From Ceratotherium simum simum (Eukaryota; Chordata; Mammalia; Perissodactyla; Rhinocerotidae), in NCBI RefSeq assembly GCF_000283155.1, contig NW_004454170.1:10931594-10995593 (forward strand): DNA of 64,000 nt. Direction: 5' to 3'. The position numbers were made by a program, and so were the translations under genes. Shown piece after piece: positions 42,961 to 54,290 of this stretch (positions are counted from its first letter, which is position 1; every line of letters starts with the position of its first letter). The notes below the pieces were generated by a model, which saw only the letters and a program-made list of their open reading frames with translations, had not been told where the DNA came from and did no database searches.

Positions 42961-44875
42961 CAATACTCTCTGAATCTGACTTTGGCAAAATACAATCTCT
43001 CTACTCAATTAATAATTATAGTCTCAGTACAAATCCAAAGTTGTTTTGATTCAAGCATTGCTTTGACGCTGAGACTGCACCTTAAAACAACCACTTGGGT
43101 TCTAATAAGGATATTGGGAAGTCCATTCCCTCCAACACACATCATGAAGTATATTTGCTTTGGCAAGGGAAGGTGTAAAATATCTTAAACAAATTACTCT
43201 TGATGTAATCTTTAGCTTCTTCTTTAGAGAAAAAAAGAAAATGTAGTTTTTACCTTTTAACTCCATTTTCCAAAGTGAATGCCCTGTGGTGAGAATTGAG
43301 GAAATCAGCACCCGTTTCCCCCGGGATGGCGACTATCATCGTTTTTTGTGTCTCCTGCCGTTGCATTGATTGCTTGTGTCATCAGCAACTATAACTGATT
43401 CTCTCCCAATGCACTCTTCCAACCACCCAAGAAGGCACTTATTGGGTGGAATTCATTAAGGTGTCTGCACATTTTCACTAGGCCAGTAGTTATGAATGGC
43501 GGAAATTAGCAAAGTTGCCTTTATTGTAAGGGGGATCAGTGGCTCCTGGGTAGAATAACTTTTGAGATAATTCTCTCTGTCCCAAATTGCATCACCCAGC
43601 CTCACTGTGCTGGACTCTTCACCATCAGATCATTCCTCCTGTACGTTCATCTTTGTCGCTTCTTATTGTCCACTATGAAAAGGTAACACAGTCACCTCCC
43701 ACCTCCTCGTAGGGGTGAGACTGTGGGCTACAGTAAGCTTAGAGTGAGAGGAAGGGTCAGAGGAAGGGTCCTGGAGCAGGGTGCAGGCTCCATTTAAGAC
43801 AAATTGGGACAAAAACATTGGGAGAGGGTCCAGAAAGGGAAAGTGGTGAGCTTTAGACTCCAGCCACTTGTCAACTTCATGAAGGACTATCTCTGGCTTT
43901 AGAACCAATACAATAATTGGCAGCAGCCAGTGTTGCAGTAAAAATGTATCCTCCCTTTTCTTAATATAAAGATTCCATAATGGTGATCTTAGAGGCAGGA
44001 GACCTCTACTTGCAAACAAGGGCTTTAAGAGTAAATGTAAGTCTAAGGCACGTGAAGCTGCAGTGCCTCAGTGTCTCTGTGCTGGACTTACTTCTCTGGG
44101 TAAAGGGTGAGCAGGCTGGGTCCAGACAGGAAATGCCCACCCCACTTGCCCAGGTGGGATTGTGCTCACCCAGCAGAGCCATCCCTAAGGCCAGTGTGGT
44201 TGGTTCACTTGTGAACGTTGCTTGAAGTTCAAGTCAGCTGTGTTCCACAATCCTTCACCAGAGAACAGGCATTTTTCACAGCTACAGGGAATAAATGTCC
44301 AAGACAGCTGGAAATTGGCTTTTCCTGGGGCCAGGTGGAGGAAAGATCTTTTCATTTTATGGGAAAGGCCTGTGAGGGTCTGTTCAGTCCTCATTCTTTC
44401 TTGACATGTCTGTCCCCAGCCAAGTTCACCAAGTCACAAAACCATGGACTGGGTACGGCCACTTTTGTCCACATTCCGCTATAGCAGCTGAAGATCTGCC
44501 TCCAAGAGAGGTGAAATGGTTCTCCAAAGTCACAGGGCAAAATACGTCAGTCCCAGGGGTAAAGTCTACTCTCCTGATCCCCATTCTAGATTTTCTAGGC
44601 ATTACATGGACATGTGGAGCAGGAAAGACTCCCTCAGGGCAAAAGGGGTATCTTTTGAGATCCCCCTGCACCAGTTTGGCTTTCACAGAGGGTGGGCCAT
44701 GGAGGGCTAATAGCCAGCTTAAGGGTAATTTAGTCATTTAAGTGCAAGTTAACAGCACACCCCTAATTCTGAGAGCCAGGCCTTGGATAACAATGCTCCT
44801 CTACTGCAAAGCTTCCTTACTGCTTTTGGTCAACCAGATCTCTGAGGGTCTCTTTGGCAGTGGGAATTAACATCT
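42961..44875. other. Single-copy-like sequence
   Basis: About 1.9 kb with no confident repeat. 43320-43560 is a repeat-free patch of possible constraint. Frames of 118, 111 and 103 codons (43663-44019, 44406-44741, 44426-44737) have no domain and overlap on opposite strands. Confidence 0.35.
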
Positions 44876-45150
44876 CCCCCCGCCGTATTATTAGATGTTT
44901 TGTATATCTTCTTCCAGTCTGCTGGCTTTGTTTCAGTATTATTCCCAGTTCATACTCTTGGAAGGCAGAAATCGCTTCTTAATCATTTCTTGGTCTTCTA
45001 CTTCCTTGGCCCTATGCTTTGCTCTTAGCAGTTGTTTCCTTTTGAATGGTGGTGAGGAGAGAGGGCTGGTTGGCTTGGAGGAAGCATCCCCCACTGCCCC
45101 AGAAGTTTGCCGTATAGTTCAGGGGCAAGACTTGGCTCATCCAACCTGTG
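44876..45150. other. Single-copy-like sequence, faint L2 resemblance
   Basis: 'tcttggaaggcagaaatcgc' near 44957 recalls an L2 3' end but the following text does not confirm it. Confidence 0.25.
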
Positions 45151-45395
45151 GAACAAAGTTCTTACAAACCTTTGGGATTGTGACCCATAGGAGGAAATGC
45201 ATTTTACATCATTGTGTGTGTGTGTGTGTGTGTGTAACAAAAATCTAACGAAACAATACCATTCCTATGTGTGATGCACTGATATGTTCTATTCCATTCT
45301 ATTTCATTAAAACAGGTCCTAGTTGTCACCTGGTAAGTTGTTTTCATATTCCACTGATGGGTCACGACCCCGCAATTTAAGAATCACTGCCACAG
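45151..45395 (+). mobile_element. hAT-type MER transposon with internal (TG)n
   Basis: 'ttgggattgtgacccatagg' (45171) at the left and 'gatgggtcacgaccccgcaa' (45356) at the right are mirror-like, and 'gatgcactgatatgttctat' plus 'tccattctatttcattaaaa' fill the centre. I recognise the whole as a dispersed non-autonomous DNA transposon, probably of the Charlie/MER hAT group. Confidence 0.65.
45213..45235 (+). repeat. (TG)11 microsatellite
   Basis: Perfect TG dinucleotides inside the preceding transposon, at a place that is TG-rich in the family. Confidence 0.95.
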
Positions 45396-46265
45396 AGAAC
45401 GCACCTTCAGCTCCCTCTGAAATAGCATGGAGGAGTGGGAGGCTGGGGGTGGGGGAAGCTGGAGCTTTAGACAGCCCAGGCGGGCTGCTCTGGGGGCTCT
45501 GGAGCCAGGAGCACATGGAAGGAACAGTACAGGGGCTCTTGCATTGGCCAATGTCCTCGTTCTGTGGATAAACAGAAGACACCAGCCTTCAGTGCCTGCA
45601 ATCTGCTACCTTTCAAGAGCTTTCCAACTCAGCCTGAGAGAGGAAGGGAAGAAGGCTTGATTAGAAAGAAGAAAGCAACCTCCTCTGCCCAAAATGCCTC
45701 CAGCACTCGCAGGCTGGATGTGGCCGAGGCTTTCTTTCACCATCAGGATGCCTGTTAAGAGCAAGACATCTTGCAGAAGGGCCAGGATGGAGGGACAAAT
45801 GATTTAGTGGCGTTCAGCCCCCAGGCTGCTCTCCTTCCTAGCTGGTGCCTGCCTCCATCACCGCATGCTCTACAGAATGTGCCATCTGGGGGCCTTGATG
45901 TAGGAGATGGCTGGGACTTTGGGAGCTGACTGAGCTGCTGCTAAGACAGAATGTGTCCCTGTGAGAATGTACAGTGAGTCCAGGGAGAGGCATCCAGCCT
46001 GCTTTCCTTTGAGCAGGGCTCTGCCAGTCTCCATGGGGACTTGGGAGAGAGAGAACGATTCTCTGCAAGGAGTGACTGTTGGAGATGGGGGTGGAATGCT
46101 GCCTCAGTGTCTGTTCTGGGGTAGAGGGAGGTCACATGATTAAGAAAAGTTAGCTGGTTAGTTGACCAACTCCAGTTCCACACCCAAAGTGAGCAAAATG
46201 CCTTGTGGGTCAGGTGCTTAAAGGAATCCTTTTATATTATGAGTCCTCTCCACTCCCCCACCACA
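45396..46265. other. Single-copy-like sequence
   Basis: No repeat recognised. Short frames without domains. Confidence 0.35.
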
Positions 46266-46690
46266 ATAGGCTGGAGCTGGGTAAGTCAGGATTGGAAAAG
46301 CAGCATAAGCAAAGTGCAAGGCATGGTCCCAGCTTCTAAGGAGCTTACAATCCAATCAGAAAAAGGATATTAAAAACAGAAAGCTATTAATGCACCGTAC
46401 ATGAGAGAATTAAGCAAATGCTAGGTGGGGCAGAAGGTAAATGCTGCAGGAGTTCAGGAAAGGGGAGGAGTGTGGGGAGTGGGGGCTGAGACGGCCAGGC
46501 AGTTCCCATAGAGGCCGGCCTCGGTGGACAGGAGGAGGGAGGAAGGCCATCCAAGGGGTGCGGCAGCAGGGTAAAGGCCTGGAAGTGAGGAGAAGTGAGA
46601 AGACCAGGGTGACAGGCATTGCAGATGCATGGGAGGGAGAAAAAGGGGTCAAGTTCGAGGGTGAAGCAGTTACTGGAGACACTTGATGTC
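46266..46690 (+). repeat. GA-rich old dispersed repeat
   Basis: 'aaggagcttacaatccaatc' (46338), 'gggtaaaggcctggaagtga' (46569) and 'gagaagaccagggtgacagg' match the layout of the family with longer copies at 24.9 and 55.6 kb. The minus-strand frames over it (46387-46791) are shadows. Confidence 0.5.
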
Positions 46691-46929
46691 CGGCTGATAA
46701 GTGTCCTGAGGGAATTTAAAATCCAGAGCCTTAATCTTCGGTGATATATATGGCACATGCAACAGATATACATATCATGAGCTGACACCAATGGCAGTAA
46801 GTGGATACCTGTGGTGGGGCAGCCTCTGTCAGATATCTGATGGCACTAGGCTAAACGTCCAGAGATTGAGGCCATTGAGAGTCTATGACCCTAGGAGGAC
46901 AGAGCCATGAGTTCTGGCAGGGCATGATG
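46691..46929. other. Single-copy-like sequence
   Basis: Nothing recognised. Confidence 0.25.
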
Positions 46930-47111
46930 AGCAGGCATGATTCTGGAAGCAGACAGGCTGCGTTCATACCCTTGCTCTGCCAACTTTGAGCCATGAGTTG
47001 TTGGTAACCTCTGCGGGCCTCAGTGTCCTCCTCCGTAAGAAAGGAGGCAGCACAGAAGCCCATGTAGTTCACGTGTCAAATGTCGATAAGATGAGTCTGG
47101 CACATTCTTAG
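46930..47111 (+). mobile_element. MIR SINE, sense
   Basis: 'ggcatgattctggaagcaga', 'cttgctctgccaactttgag', 'gcgggcctcagtgtcctcct' and 'gatgagtctggcacattctt' give MIR head, core and tail in order. Confidence 0.75.
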
Positions 47112-47471
47112 GCCCTTGCTATGGTCTGAATGTTTGTTTCCCCCCAAAATTCATATGTTGAAATCCTAGTGTGATGGTGTTTGGAGGTGGAGACTTTGGG
47201 AGGTGATTAGGAAACAGAGGTGGTACCCTCGTGGATGGGATTAGTGACATTCTTATAAAAGGGACCCCACCGAGCTCTCTTGCTCCTTCTAGGATGTGAG
47301 GAGACAATGAGAAGTCTGCAACCCAGATAAGGGCCCTCACCAGAGCCTGACCATGCTGACAATCTGATCTTGGACTTCCAGCCTCCAGAACTGTGAGAAA
47401 TAAATTTCTGTTGTTTACAAGCCACTGTCTGTGTGTTTTGTTTTAGCAGCCCAAGGGACTAAGATAGCCCT
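47112..47471 (+). mobile_element. Solo MaLR LTR (MST/MLT1 type) with 5-bp duplication
   Basis: LTR body 47117-47466, starting 'tgctatggtctgaatgtttg' and ending 'gggactaagata'. The 5-bp duplication 'gccct' is exact at 47112-47116 and 47467-47471, as expected for ERVL/MaLR integration. The interior has 'aaattcatatgttgaaatcc', 'gggattagtgacattcttat' and 'cctccagaactgtgagaaat' followed by 'aaat'. The usual CA end has become TA. No internal sequence or second LTR is present, so recombination between LTRs removed the rest. Confidence 0.92.
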
Positions 47472-47487
47472 CAGTAAAGGGAGTTGT

Positions 47488-47508
47488 GATTATTATTATT
47501 ATTATTTT
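47488..47508 (+). repeat. (ATT)n microsatellite
   Basis: About six ATT units directly after the solo LTR. Confidence 0.9.
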
Positions 47509-47877
47509 TACTCCATTTCTGCTTCTCTAGCCTGGTCCCTACCTCCTAATGCAAAATGACAAACTGCTACAAAGTTCACGCTATTTTCAGGGGTCATCCA
47601 GGCATGTGCCACATGAGATCACCACACGGTGGCTGCTTGGCACCATTCCCCTTCTATGGCAGGGGTTCACCACATCTGATGAGAGCGACAATCATATTCT
47701 GCTGGGTCCCACTGCCATGTGCCACCAGTGGGCACCACTAAAATAAATGGAGCCTGCATCAATCAAATATATGCAATTGACACCAGAGGATAGGAGGGGA
47801 CAGGACAAAGCATGGAACTGGATGTGGAGATGGAAGGAGGAATGTTAACCTGGCCTCATTCTGTTTAGTTAAAAAAA
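47509..47877. other. Single-copy-like sequence
   Basis: Nothing recognised. Two overlapping 61-65-codon frames have no domain. Confidence 0.3.
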
Positions 47878-48108
47878 AATGTATCTGGCCGGCCCCGTGG
47901 CTTAGCGGTTAAGTGCGTGTGCTCTGCTGCTGGCGGCCCGGGTTTGGATCCCGGGCGCGCACCGACGCACCACTTCTCTGGCCATGCTGAGGCCGCGTCC
48001 CACATACAGCAACTAGAAGGATGTGCAGCTATGACATACAACTATCTACTGGGGCTTTGGGGGAAAAATAAATAAATAAAAATTATATATAAAAAAAAAT
48101 AATGTATC
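47878..48108 (+). mobile_element. ERE SINE with target duplication, well preserved
   Basis: Body 47886-48100. The tRNA-like head reads 'ggccggccccgtggcttagc', 'ggttaagtgcgtgtgctctg'; the B-box region is 'gggtttggatcccgggcgcg'. It goes on to 'catgctgaggccgcgtccca' and a tail of AAATA and AT-rich units. The duplication 'aatgtatc' is exact at 47878-47885 and 48101-48108. This is the best-kept ERE here and the strongest evidence for a perissodactyl source. Confidence 0.94.
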
Positions 48109-49044
48109 GAGTGCCTTCCTGTGCTTAGAATTGTCCTGCCAGTGTTTGCTATGGTATTGGAGACACAGCCGTTCAACAATTGATCGGGTAGTTAAATACT
48201 GGAAGCCTACTATGGGTGAGTTAAGAAAACAGATATTATGCTTTAGATAATCCGTTAAAAAAGGATTTTGTTTTTAAGGGGAACGTTGAGTGAGAAAACT
48301 CATGTGCTCTTGTGAGAGATGAAAGCGCGTCCCTACTGACTCCCTTACCCACAGGCATCGAGCCGTTCCTGCTCTGTCTTCACTTCTAAGGGACCCGTTG
48401 AGTGGCCGATGATGAGTGCTGACTGCTTGGTTCATGGGAACAAAGACATTCCACCGTCCTAAAGCCGGGGATGGAAGCAAAGAGATGCTCTAAAGAATGA
48501 GCTATCTCTTGTTGCTCTAGCTCTATGTCTCCATCAAAAAGGTTTTGACAGAGGGGTCTTCTCAGAATGAAAAATGTGAGAGGGGCTGGAAATTAGGGAA
48601 TTGCTATCTGCAGCCTTGCTTCTTTGGGGAATTGGTTCTTCCTCATGATTTATTTTTCCACTTTGAAATATTTCATTCATTCATCCCACAATTCATTCAC
48701 GGCGTTTCATCAACGTGCCACTATGAAAAACTAGGCCAACTTAATTTTTTTCCTTTAGCACTAAAAAAAGTTCTCCAATTCAGTCACATTAGGTGATTTT
48801 CCCTTCTAAAAAGTAGTTCCTTGTTTGAAATGGATTTTAAAAACAATAAACTGGAGGATGGGGGGAAAAATCTCTATAATGATCCCAATGTAACATATTT
48901 AGTTAGCAGTATGAATAATATCAAAACAATGTGCTGATCATACCCACAGCTCCTTTGAGAACACTGAGTGAGATCATGTGCTTACAGGTACTTTGACAAA
49001 TATACAGTGCTCAGAAGGGGATTTTTGGGGAGCAAAATGGGAAG
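48109..49044. other. Single-copy-like sequence
   Basis: No repeat recognised. 48540-48800 is a repeat-free patch of possible constraint. No gene. Confidence 0.35.
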
Positions 49045-49220
49045 AGCCCAGGCTCAGAGGTCAGACACCTCTGAGTTCAAATTTTGACTTCATTATTTAC
49101 CGGCTCTGCGATATTTAGCAAGTTATTTCTCCCTGTTAGTTGGGGGTTATGCATATAGAGGAATGTTTGGGTTATGGTGGACTCAGCTAATGGTAACCAT
49201 TATTATTATGCAAAGGCAAG
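49045..49220 (+). mobile_element. MIR SINE, sense, decayed tail
   Basis: 'agcccaggctcagaggtcag', 'gagttcaaattttgacttca', 'gcgatatttagcaagttatt' and 'tctccctgttagttgggggt' correspond to MIR head and core. The tail is not clear. Confidence 0.65.
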
Positions 49221-50304
49221 GCATTACTATAATCACTATAATTATTATTTTTTATTATTTTCAGTCTTAGAATGAGTCATGTGGCCTTTCTGCAACCTTC
49301 TTAATGATATTTCGTTCGAGTTAATATTATAATATCAAAATGAGATTGTGTTCTGGGACCACTGATGTTAGTGGGAGGTGAGGCCAAGGAGCGCAGAGCA
49401 TCAAGACATAGTTCTCCAAGATTAAACCTTGACAGGGGACAATACCTGCAGTGGCTAAAATTTAATTTTTATCTAACTGAAAACTCTTGGGTGACTTCAC
49501 TTCTCTTCATAAAAGTTCGTATCATTTACTATAGACCAGGTGCTGGGAATGCAAAGAATAAAACACAAGAGGTACCTGGCCAGAGGAGGTAAACATAGCA
49601 TAATGTGGGGAGTGCAGTGATAAAGAGATAGATGGGGCTTGTGGGTAGAAGAGAGCCGGGGCATGTGAATCTACGACAGGATGCTCTTGGCCACTCATAA
49701 CAGAAAGCTTGACTAAAAAATGGCTTAAACAATAAAGAGATGCATTATCTTCCATAAAAAGTAGTCGTAACATAGGAAAGCACACAGAGGAAAGTAAGCA
49801 GAGTTGTTTACTTTAGTAACTGGACACAGATCCAAGTTCTTTTCGTCTTCTCACTTTGCCACCCTCACTCAGTATATTGTTTAGATCCCCTCATGATTAC
49901 AAGATGGGTGCAGTAGCTAAGACATCAACAGTATCAGCAGACTAACACCCAGGGACAGACACAGGCCTGTTTCTTCTATATGCATTTCTTTTTAAGAGTA
50001 AAGAAAACTTTCTGGAAGGTGCCTGTGCCACCACAGCAGACTTCTCCTAACATTTCCTAACCAGGTTACCTGGCCACCTGTGAAAAATCACAGTAAAGAG
50101 AAGGGCAACACCAAAAATGGCTCTTAGATCTGTTAAAATTTACTAAGTCATGGAGGGAAGAAGGAGACCTTGAAATAAAACTGGGCTTTCCCAGCACTAA
50201 AGAAAATAAAAGTTGGTCTTTTCAACAGCATCTAACTCAGCCTCGGGGTGAGAGAGTGGGAATCAGGGATGCTTTCTGGAGGCAATAACACCTGAGCTGA
50301 GACT
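49221..50304. other. Single-copy-like sequence
   Basis: AT-rich at 49210-49340 with TTATTATT runs. Nothing else recognised. Confidence 0.35.
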
Positions 50305-50478
50305 AAAGCCTTGCTACTCAAAGTGTGGACTGGGGACTAGCAGCATCAGCAGCACGTGGGGGCTTGTTAGCAATGCAGAATTTCAAGGGTGTCCTAGACC
50401 TACTGAATCAGAATCTGCCTTTTTACAAAATGCCCAGGGGAACCGTATGCACATTGAGGTTTGAGAAGCACTGATATA
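50305..50478 (-). mobile_element. MER5A hAT transposon, antisense
   Basis: 'ttgctactcaaagtgtggac', 'agcagcatcagcagcacgtg', 'ctactgaatcagaatctgcc' and 'aggtttgagaagcactgat' are the complement of MER5A from end to end. Confidence 0.85.
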
Positions 50479-50788
50479 AAACATGAATAGGAGGCAGCCA
50501 GGTAAACGTATTTGAAAATGGAATGGGGCTAGGAAATGGAAGAGAGAGCTGTATGAACAGAGGTGGTAGAGGGAAAAGTAATGTAATACATTCGGTTAAC
50601 TATAATGAGCTCAGGGTTGTGGGTTTTAGATACAGCTTCCAGTATTTCAAAATATTCAGAAAATTTAATCCACCCAATATCACCAATAAAGTACTTCCCT
50701 GAAGAATTTGGCAGAGCTAACACTTATTGAAAGCCTGCTGTGTTACGGGCACTGTCCTGTTTTTCTGTATAGGTTGTCCTGTTTAGTG
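50479..50788. other. Single-copy-like sequence
   Basis: Nothing recognised, apart from a MIR-tail-like phrase 'cacttattgaaagcctgctg' near 50721. Confidence 0.3.
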
Positions 50789-51284
50789 ATGTATAGATTG
50801 TTCCACTTATATGAGGCTGCTTAACAAACTACTTTAAAACTTAGAGCATTGAAACAACAACTGTCTTACTGTATCTCACAATTTTATGGGTCAGAAATTT
50901 GGGCAGAGCTCTGCAGGGTGATTCTTCTGCTTCAGGTTGTGTCAGCTGGGGTCACTCAAGGGTATTCAGCTGGTGGTTGAGCTGGTCTTTGGGATCCAAA
51001 ATGGCTTGACTCACACCCTTGGTGCCTTGATGGAGTGGCTGGAAGGCTGGGTTTGGCTGGGCCCCTCCCACTTCCTCTCCTCTAGTCTTACTGCCTCTCC
51101 AGGTGGCTTCTCCAGTGAGGTAATCAGCCAGAGAAGAAGCCAGAGACAGTTCTAAAAGTTAGGTCCAGAACTGGGAAATTTCACCTCTGTCCTACTCTAC
51201 TGACCAAAGCCACAATAGACCAAGAATTGAGAAGAGGGGAAATAAGATTCCACCTTTCAGTGGGAAGAATGTCAAAGAAATTGT
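50789..51284 (-). mobile_element. MLT1-type MaLR LTR, antisense
   Basis: 'gcattgaaacaacaactgtc', 'attttatgggtcagaaattt', 'tctgcttcaggttgtgtcag', 'ccaaaatggcttgactcaca' and 'aagattccacctttcagtgg' are the complement of an MLT1 LTR from 3' to 5'. Duplications are not recognisable. Related in family to 61019-61362, which is in the other orientation. Confidence 0.7.
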
Positions 51285-51500
51285 AGCAGTGTTTAATCCA
51301 CCAGATACTAATTCATGTATTCCCCTAATAACCCTGAGGTAGTTATTAAGTTATTTGTCTACAGAAAAAGAAATGGAGGCACAATGTAGATAAGTAACTT
51401 GCCCAAGGTCAATGCCTAGTCAGGGAAAGTGTCTAGATTGGAATCCAGTCAGCCTGGCTGCAGAAAACATATTCACCCACTGAACCACTAGAGGAAGGCC
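51285..51500 (-). mobile_element. MIR SINE, antisense
   Basis: 'cctaataaccctgaggtagt', 'ctacagaaaaagaaatggag', 'agtaacttgcccaaggtcaa' and 'gattggaatccagtcagcct' are the complement of MIR. It abuts the MLT1. Confidence 0.82.
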
Positions 51501-51734
51501 ACACTTACCAAGAATTAGTTAGAGAGAGTATGTTTCTATGGTTTTAAACCACAATGCAGGTTATAGCTCCTTTTCTCTGAAGAACCATTTCATGGGCCTG
51601 CTGTTGGCAAACTCATTCTCCATGACACATGTGTTGAATAGCCCACTTACACTTTTAATACCCTGGTTTGGGCCCCACATTTTTAAAGGGCTTTTGATCT
51701 CTTCTTTCTGCATCCAGTAACCCTAGCCTGGGTG
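51501..51734. other. Single-copy-like sequence
   Basis: Nothing recognised. Confidence 0.25.
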
Positions 51735-51985
51735 TGGAGGATCCAGCAGCAGATTAAATGCATTTCAAATAATGAGAAGACAAAACCCTGCCTTCGCTGC
51801 CCCCACCACTCTCCTGGATTGTTGAAGGATTATTTACTGTGTTTGCCTTGACTTGAGCTATTTAATTTTTCCAAAACAGATGCAGGCGATTGATTAATGG
51901 CATTCCCACTAAAAGTCAGAAATGTCAGCAAGACTCTTACAAGCCAGTGTCATTCTGGACCAGAACAATAGATACGGCTAAGAAA
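51735..51985. promoter_or_regulatory. Candidate conserved non-coding block with a HOX/PBX-like site
   Basis: Repeat-free, with 'tgattaatgg' at 51891-51900, which fits the PBX-HOX composite TGATTNATGG, and further TAAT-type cores nearby. No credible coding frame. A strong texture candidate for a developmental enhancer, unproven. Confidence 0.32.
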
Positions 51986-52316
51986 CAGGGACTTGTGCCA
52001 AGTATTCTTGAGGCTAGGAGGTCATGTGCCACTTTTCTGCTACGAGAGAGATATATTTAAGGGCAAGGGAAGCGGAGTTTAGGGGGTTGGGAATGGCTGG
52101 GCATGTGCTAATAATAGGATGGATCACATGACACCTAAGTCACCTCGAAAGAGGCTTAATTGGTGGAGGTGAATTAAAGTGCTCGGAATTAAGGACATTT
52201 CTTCAAATATCCCGATGTGTAAAAATAGACCGAAGGAAATACCTGTGTGATGGAGAGAGAATGGCGAAGTTAGGCTGACCTCCCGTCAGAGGGCTTTTGT
52301 GATTTGCTAGGGCAAA
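51986..52316. other. Single-copy-like sequence
   Basis: Nothing recognised. Confidence 0.3.
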
Positions 52317-52509
52317 GTTAGGAGCAGGACCAGTTACATAATTTGTGGAGCTCAGCACAAAATGCAAATGTGGGGCCCCTTTTTAAAAATTTTTAAGAAT
52401 TTCAAGATGGTGACAGCGGAGCATTAGACAACACGTGTGGCCCTTCTGAGTTCAGGGACTCTGTGCGACTGTGCAGATCTACGCCCGTGGAGCCAGCCCT
52501 GGTTAGGAG
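52317..52509 (+). mobile_element. hAT-type non-autonomous transposon with exact 8-bp duplication
   Basis: Element 52325-52501 (177 bp), flanked by the exact 8-bp duplication 'gttaggag' at 52317-52324 and 52502-52509. The left end 'caggaccagtt' and the complement of the right end 'cagggctggct' are terminal inverted repeats with 8 of 11 matching. The interior has 'ggagctcagcacaaaatgca', 'aagaatttcaagatggtgac' and 'ggcccttctgagttcaggga', a dispersed mammalian sequence that I recognise but cannot name. An 8-bp duplication is diagnostic of the hAT superfamily. Confidence 0.9.
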
Positions 52510-54039
52510 AACCTGATGCTCAATTTCTTTTTTCAGGTGGGGCAGCAATGAGTGAATCTGACAATGACCTGCAGGGCCAGCCCCAGGCGAATAGGTGCAG
52601 GGGGCAGTTTGTTTAGGAGATCATGTCCGCTCTATGCTCCCTCCTCTGTGCCTCCAAGCCTCCTCCTTTCCTCAATTACCCAGAGCTCCCTGGCTCTCTC
52701 ACCTTCTCCATCCCCTCCCCTCCAAAACCTTGCCTGCAGAAAACGATCCCAAAATGTTCCAGACACTGAGGTGTACATGACTGATAATATGTGGAGTGCT
52801 CCCCCTACGTGTTTGTATTTTTACAGACATTTAAGCCTCAGGCAAAGCAATGATGGAATTTCAGGTGTTATCTGGTTCATGGGAAAATTATTATTTTTTT
52901 CTAAGCTGGGAGGTTTGCCCAGAGCCCTTGAGATCACACTGTCATAGGCATCCACTTATTTTGGCAGTCGTGGAGGCTCGTGGCTCTTTGCTCTCGGGGC
53001 ATTTATCCCAGAGAGTACAAGTTGCAGCCTCTTCTTTTGCCAGTGGAGCTGAAAGGACCCCTCCTCCCCGTGCATGGGCTGGACAGTAGGACACGCTGAA
53101 ACACTGTCCACAGGAAAGGTCTACAGACTGAATTCCACTTTGGTTGCACTTTGGTGAGCCTCAGTCTCTCACGCCATCCCCACCCGGGCACCTCCATGCC
53201 CACTCAGCTCTTTCAGAGTACACAGCTCAAGACTCGGCAGGCCTGAGCTGTCCTTCTTTCCTTCACACCCTCTCTGAATACCAGAGACACCCCTGGAGTT
53301 GGCTGCACATATGACTCAGGGCACACCCTCCCCCTCACCCCCAACACACACTTGATCCGGCAGGGGTCTTGCTGCTAGGAGGGTTGGGGCTGGGAAGTGC
53401 CCTCTGGACATCCCAAACCTGACTTTGCTCCCTTTCTCTTGGGCCTGCTGTGGATTGCCTGTCCTTTCCCAGGCTTAATGTCAAAGGAAACGCCTTCTAT
53501 AACCACAAACCACCAGGGCCTCCCTTATTTCTCAGATTGACTTGGCTTCTAGGAAGTGGCTGTGGCCTACAAAGCCACGGCGTGAGCCCAGGAGCAAATC
53601 GTTTCAGTCGCACAAGGCCACACAGAAGCTCTGCCTCACAGAGGAGGTTAATAATAGAGCCTGTCCTAGAGGCAGTCCAGGAAAGCCTTTGGAATGTTCT
53701 GTCTTCAGATATGCCTTGGATCGATTCATTCAGACGCACTTTATTCTCTGGGCCTTCTCTGTGGCGACCTGGCTCTAGAAGGAAGGTGATTACAGTTCCG
53801 GTTTTGAAACCTCGGGGGCTATGACTGGTTTAGGGTTTGAAGCCAAAACATATTGAGCAAATGAAAACCTCTGACTCACCAGGAATCTTTGCTTTTCGTT
53901 TTCAAACACATCAATCAGTCTGTCAACAGCACTGACTGAGGGTCTATTCTGTGAAGAACCGTGGACTGGGCACTGTGGGGAGATTTGCAAAACCATGTAT
54001 TAATAGTTTCATTCATCCATCATTTATCTAGCCATTTAA
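52510..54039. other. Single-copy-like sequence
   Basis: 52570-52610 starts with 'cagggccagccccaggcgaa', similar to the terminal repeat of the preceding hAT, and may be a second truncated member. Frames of 131 and 124 codons (52552-52947, 53450-53824) have no domain. No gene called. Confidence 0.35.
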
Positions 54040-54290
54040 TTCAATTTAGTGAATTGAGTCAAATCAGAAATACCCACTGAGCCTTACGAGCCACAAAACT
54101 CTGCTCTCAGGGGATGCCGGAAATGTAAAGATAGTAATGTATAAAAAGTCACTCTCTAGAGCTTACCATCTAGTGGGAGTGGTGGCAAGGGCAAATACAT
54201 AAATAGATTAGACCAGGCAAACTAGGATGAGTATAACAAGAGAAGCTGACCAGAGGTGTTCCAGAGATTCAGAGAAGGGAACTGTCATGA
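54040..54290 (+). repeat. GA-rich old dispersed repeat, fragment
   Basis: 'gagcttaccatctagtggga' (54161), followed by 'gggcaaatacataaataga' and 'gaccagaggtgttccagaga', follows the start of the same repeat family. Confidence 0.45.

Noticed and set aside
47886..47960. tRNA-like A and B boxes of the ERE copies as tRNA genes
   Set aside because: The sequence cannot fold a proper cloverleaf, continues into SINE body and tail, and is flanked by target duplications. These are SINE promoters, not tRNA genes.
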